Source of the DNA: Streptomyces sp. NBC_00433 | GTDB taxonomy: Bacteria; Actinomycetota; Actinomycetes; Streptomycetales; Streptomycetaceae | Direction of reading: 5' to 3' | Assembly: GCA_036015235.1 (NCBI GenBank) | Contig: CP107926.1 | Span: forward strand, 5,537,501-5,601,500 | DNA length: 64,000 nucleotides | Shown here: piece by piece, positions 62,324-64,000 of the stretch | How positions within the stretch are numbered: position 1 is the stretch's first letter | Layout: the number at the start of each line of letters is the position of its first letter | Position numbers and translations under genes: made by a program | Notes under the pieces: model-generated | Told to the model about the DNA's origin: nothing | Databases searched by the model: none | The model's input: only the letters and a program-made list of their open reading frames with translations

Positions 62324-62644
62324 TCAGTGGGCGCCGTGGATGTTCAGCACCACGACGCCCGCGATGACCAGGGCGATCCCCGCCCACTGGAGCCACCCCA
62401 GCGACTCGCCGAAAGCCGCGGCCCCGATGGCGGCCACCGCGGCGGTGCCGACGCCCGACCAGACCGCGTACGCCAGCGACACCGGGATACGGACGAGGGC
62501 GCGGCCGAGCAGCGCGAACGACAGCAGGTAGCCGACCGCCACCGCGACCGTGGGCCAGAGCCGGGTGTATCCGTCGGTGAGTTTCAGACAGCTGGTGGCG
62601 CAGACCTCGGCGGCGATGGCGAGCGCGAGCAGCACGTAGGGCAC
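62324..62644 (-). CDS. SMR-family multidrug efflux protein (106 aa)
   Basis: Four helices with the proton/substrate-binding glutamate Glu13 in LLALAIAAEVCATSCLK, then the family blocks SLAYAVWSGVGTAAVAAIG and WAGIALVIAGVVVLNI, as in EmrE and QacC. It would exchange cationic drugs for protons as a dimer. GTG at 62644 has AGGAG five bases upstream. It is cotranscribed with the HAD gene upstream (12-bp gap). Confidence 0.92.
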   Translation of the reverse strand: MPYVLLALAIAAEVCATSCLKLTDGYTRLWPTVAVAVGYLLSFALLGRALVRIPVSLAYAVWSGVGTAAVAAIGAAAFGESLGWLQWAGIALVIAGVVVLNIHGAH

Positions 62645-62656
62645 GGTGACTCCTGG

Positions 62657-63385
62657 TCAGGTCCGGGTGGCGGCGAGCGCGGAGAGCAGCACGAGGTCGA
62701 CGTCCTCCAGGCTGCCGAGCACCACCACCCCCGGTTCCTCGGGGATCGGCACGGTGGACGGGACCGCGACCGCCCGGCACCCGGCCGCGAGCGCGGCGGC
62801 CAGGCCGACGGGGCTGTCCTCCACCACCACGCAGTCCCGCGCCGCCACCCCCAGCCGCTCGGCCGCCCGCAGGTACGGGTCGGGCGCCGGCTTGGTCCTC
62901 GCGGTGTCCTCCGCCGCCACGGTCAGCGCGAACCAGTCCGCGCCCAGGGCACGCAGCACCACGTCCACCACCCGGCGCGGCGAGGCCGTCACCAGCGCGG
63001 CCGGCACGCGGGCGTCCCGCAGTTCGGCGAGCAGCCGCAGCGCGCCCGGCCGGGGGCGTACCTCCTCGGCGACCAGGGCGGCGAAGGCGGCGTCCAGCTC
63101 CCGCGTGAGCCGCGCCTCGGCCAGGTCGGCCACTGCCTCGGCGGCGGCCTCTCCCGTCGGCGCGGCTTGCCCGGCCGTCCCGCCGGTCACGCGGAGCAGG
63201 TGCCGTGCGGTGTACGCGGCCGGGCGGCCGAGCACGTCCGGCAGGTCGGCGTCGGTCGGCCGGTAGCCCATCCGCAGGGCGGCATCCTCGACGGCCCGCC
63301 ACCACAGGTGCTCGGTGTCGACGAGGGTGCCGTCCATGTCGAACAGGACGGCGGCGGGCAGGGCGTCAGCGATACGGAGGTGCAC
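62657..63385 (-). CDS. HAD-family phosphatase (242 aa)
   Basis: HAD motif I VLFDMDGTLVDTEHLW (Asp nucleophile and acid Asp), motif II VTASPRR, motif III Lys in ARTKPAPDPYL and motif IV VVVEDSPVGLAAALAAG. This is the beta-phosphoglucomutase-like/GS1-type cap-I group that dephosphorylates sugar phosphates. GTG at 63385 is the most probable start (VHLRIADALPAAV); no Shine-Dalgarno is visible. Confidence 0.9.
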   Translation of the reverse strand: MHLRIADALPAAVLFDMDGTLVDTEHLWWRAVEDAALRMGYRPTDADLPDVLGRPAAYTARHLLRVTGGTAGQAAPTGEAAAEAVADLAEARLTRELDAAFAALVAEEVRPRPGALRLLAELRDARVPAALVTASPRRVVDVVLRALGADWFALTVAAEDTARTKPAPDPYLRAAERLGVAARDCVVVEDSPVGLAAALAAGCRAVAVPSTVPIPEEPGVVVLGSLEDVDLVLLSALAATRT

Positions 63386-63696
63386 GTGGTGCCGTTCGTA
63401 GAAGGGGCGGGGGGAGTGGCGAAGTGCGGGGGCTCCGGAACGTGTCGGCGCGCACACGTGACAGGGGCGGGGCCCCGGTGTGCGGACCCGCGCCCGGCCG
63501 CGGGGCGCGCACCGCGAGGGCGCGGCCCCGGCGCCGACCGGGACTCGCCCCCGTCGGCGCCGGGTGCGGTCCCGGTGCGGGACATGCCCCGGCCGGTCCC
63601 GGGCGCGGGGCACGCCCCGGCCGGTGCCGGCGGTGCGGCTCGGCCCCCGGCCGGGCGGGCGTCAGGGGCGCGGCCCGGCGCCGGGCGCGGCGCGGG
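63386..63696. other. GC-rich intergenic region
   Basis: 311 bp of very high GC with simple CGGGGC-like runs. No supported gene; frames here overlap and lack ribosome sites. Confidence 0.4.
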
Positions 63697-64000
63697 TCAG
63701 GGCCTGCGGCCGGCCACCAGCACCGGGCGGTCCGGCAGGGTGACCGCCGCGGGGGAGCCGACCGGCAGCGCGGCGGCCTCCTCGGTGGGCAGGTCGGCCT
63801 TGGCCTCGGCGCCGTCCGGGAGCCGCACGGTCAGCCGGGTGACCGCCCCGAGGAAGGAGGCGGCCACCACCGTGGCGGCCCCCCGCGGGTCGGCGGACAC
63901 CCGCAGCGCCTCCGGCCGGACCAGGGCTTCCAGCGAGCCGGCGGCGGGCATCTCGCCCGCCACCGGGAGCCGCCGCCCCAGCACCTCGACCTGGCCGTCC
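63697..64000 (-). CDS. ABC transporter ATPase, C-terminal TOBE part (partial)
   Basis: Only the last 100 residues lie in the window. EALVRPEALRVSADPRGAAT and VVAASFLGAVTRLTVRLPDG form the C-terminal TOBE domain of PotA/FbpC-like ATPases (spermidine, iron or thiosulfate importers). Reads into the window from the right. The ATPase core is outside, so the substrate cannot be told. Confidence 0.75.
   Translation of the reverse strand, partial: DGQVEVLGRRLPVAGEMPAAGSLEALVRPEALRVSADPRGAATVVAASFLGAVTRLTVRLPDGAEAKADLPTEEAAALPVGSPAAVTLPDRPVLVAGRRP

Noticed and set aside
1..64000. CRISPR arrays and insertion sequences
   Set aside because: No regularly spaced repeats and no transposase frames were seen in the window.

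Overview
The window is GC-rich, Streptomyces-type DNA. Evidence: very high GC with strong third-position GC, many GTG and TTG starts, operons joined by 4-base ATGA/GTGA overlaps, and typical actinobacterial families (IclR and LAL regulators, a CvnA-type sensor kinase, Tat-exported phospholipase C). No rRNA or intact tRNA was seen. I worked by eye; no database search was run.

Layout. (1) 1-13519 is a probable DNA-defence or restriction-modification island. It holds an SF1 UvrD-like helicase (cut by the window edge), a 1586-aa GHKL-ATPase/SF2-helicase fusion, a small AT-richer ORF, an XRE-HTH/GHKL-ATPase protein with two partners of unknown function, and two C5-cytosine methyltransferase-like genes plus a Vsr-like endonuclease. 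One of the two methyltransferases lacks the catalytic cysteine motif. (2) 13.8-22.6 kb holds secreted and cytosolic alpha/beta hydrolases, an SDR, an IclR regulator and a 927-aa LAL regulator. (3) 22.8-34.8 kb is the most unusual segment. Two adjacent genes share a RHIM-like amyloid core motif. They are followed by a large GAP1-like protein and a vWA/PP2C/Ser-Thr-kinase triad of the TerY-P type. On the opposite strand lie an Fn3-like protein, a single-pass protein with a MotB/ZorB-like membrane aspartate, and a membrane coiled-coil protein. (4) 35.1-42.9 kb has membrane proteins and an envelope/sugar operon (cytochrome-b/molybdopterin protein, epimerase, GT2, DUF2064, methyltransferase). Its promoters look leaderless, and two of them share a TGACG direct-repeat element. 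(5) 43.3-47.3 kb is a NitT/TauT-type ABC transporter with a RutA-like flavin monooxygenase. (6) 47.5-53.3 kb is an LCAT-like lipase next to a caspase/STAND/14-blade WD40 protein. (7) 53.4-57.9 kb holds an HTH/coiled-coil/histidine kinase and an RsbQ/RsbP/STAS stress-signalling module. (8) 58-64 kb holds a DUF5670-like peptide, a Tat phospholipase C, an EEP-type phosphoesterase, an SMR transporter, a HAD phosphatase and the C-terminus of an ABC ATPase.

Segments 1, 3 and 6 each look like a self-contained conflict or immunity module. They sit among ordinary metabolic and regulatory genes, so the window is best read as an accessory region with defence hot spots. Segment 3 is my best candidate for an undescribed system: RHIM-like proteins, possible amyloid signalling, wired to a phosphorylation triad and a membrane/peptidoglycan-facing module.
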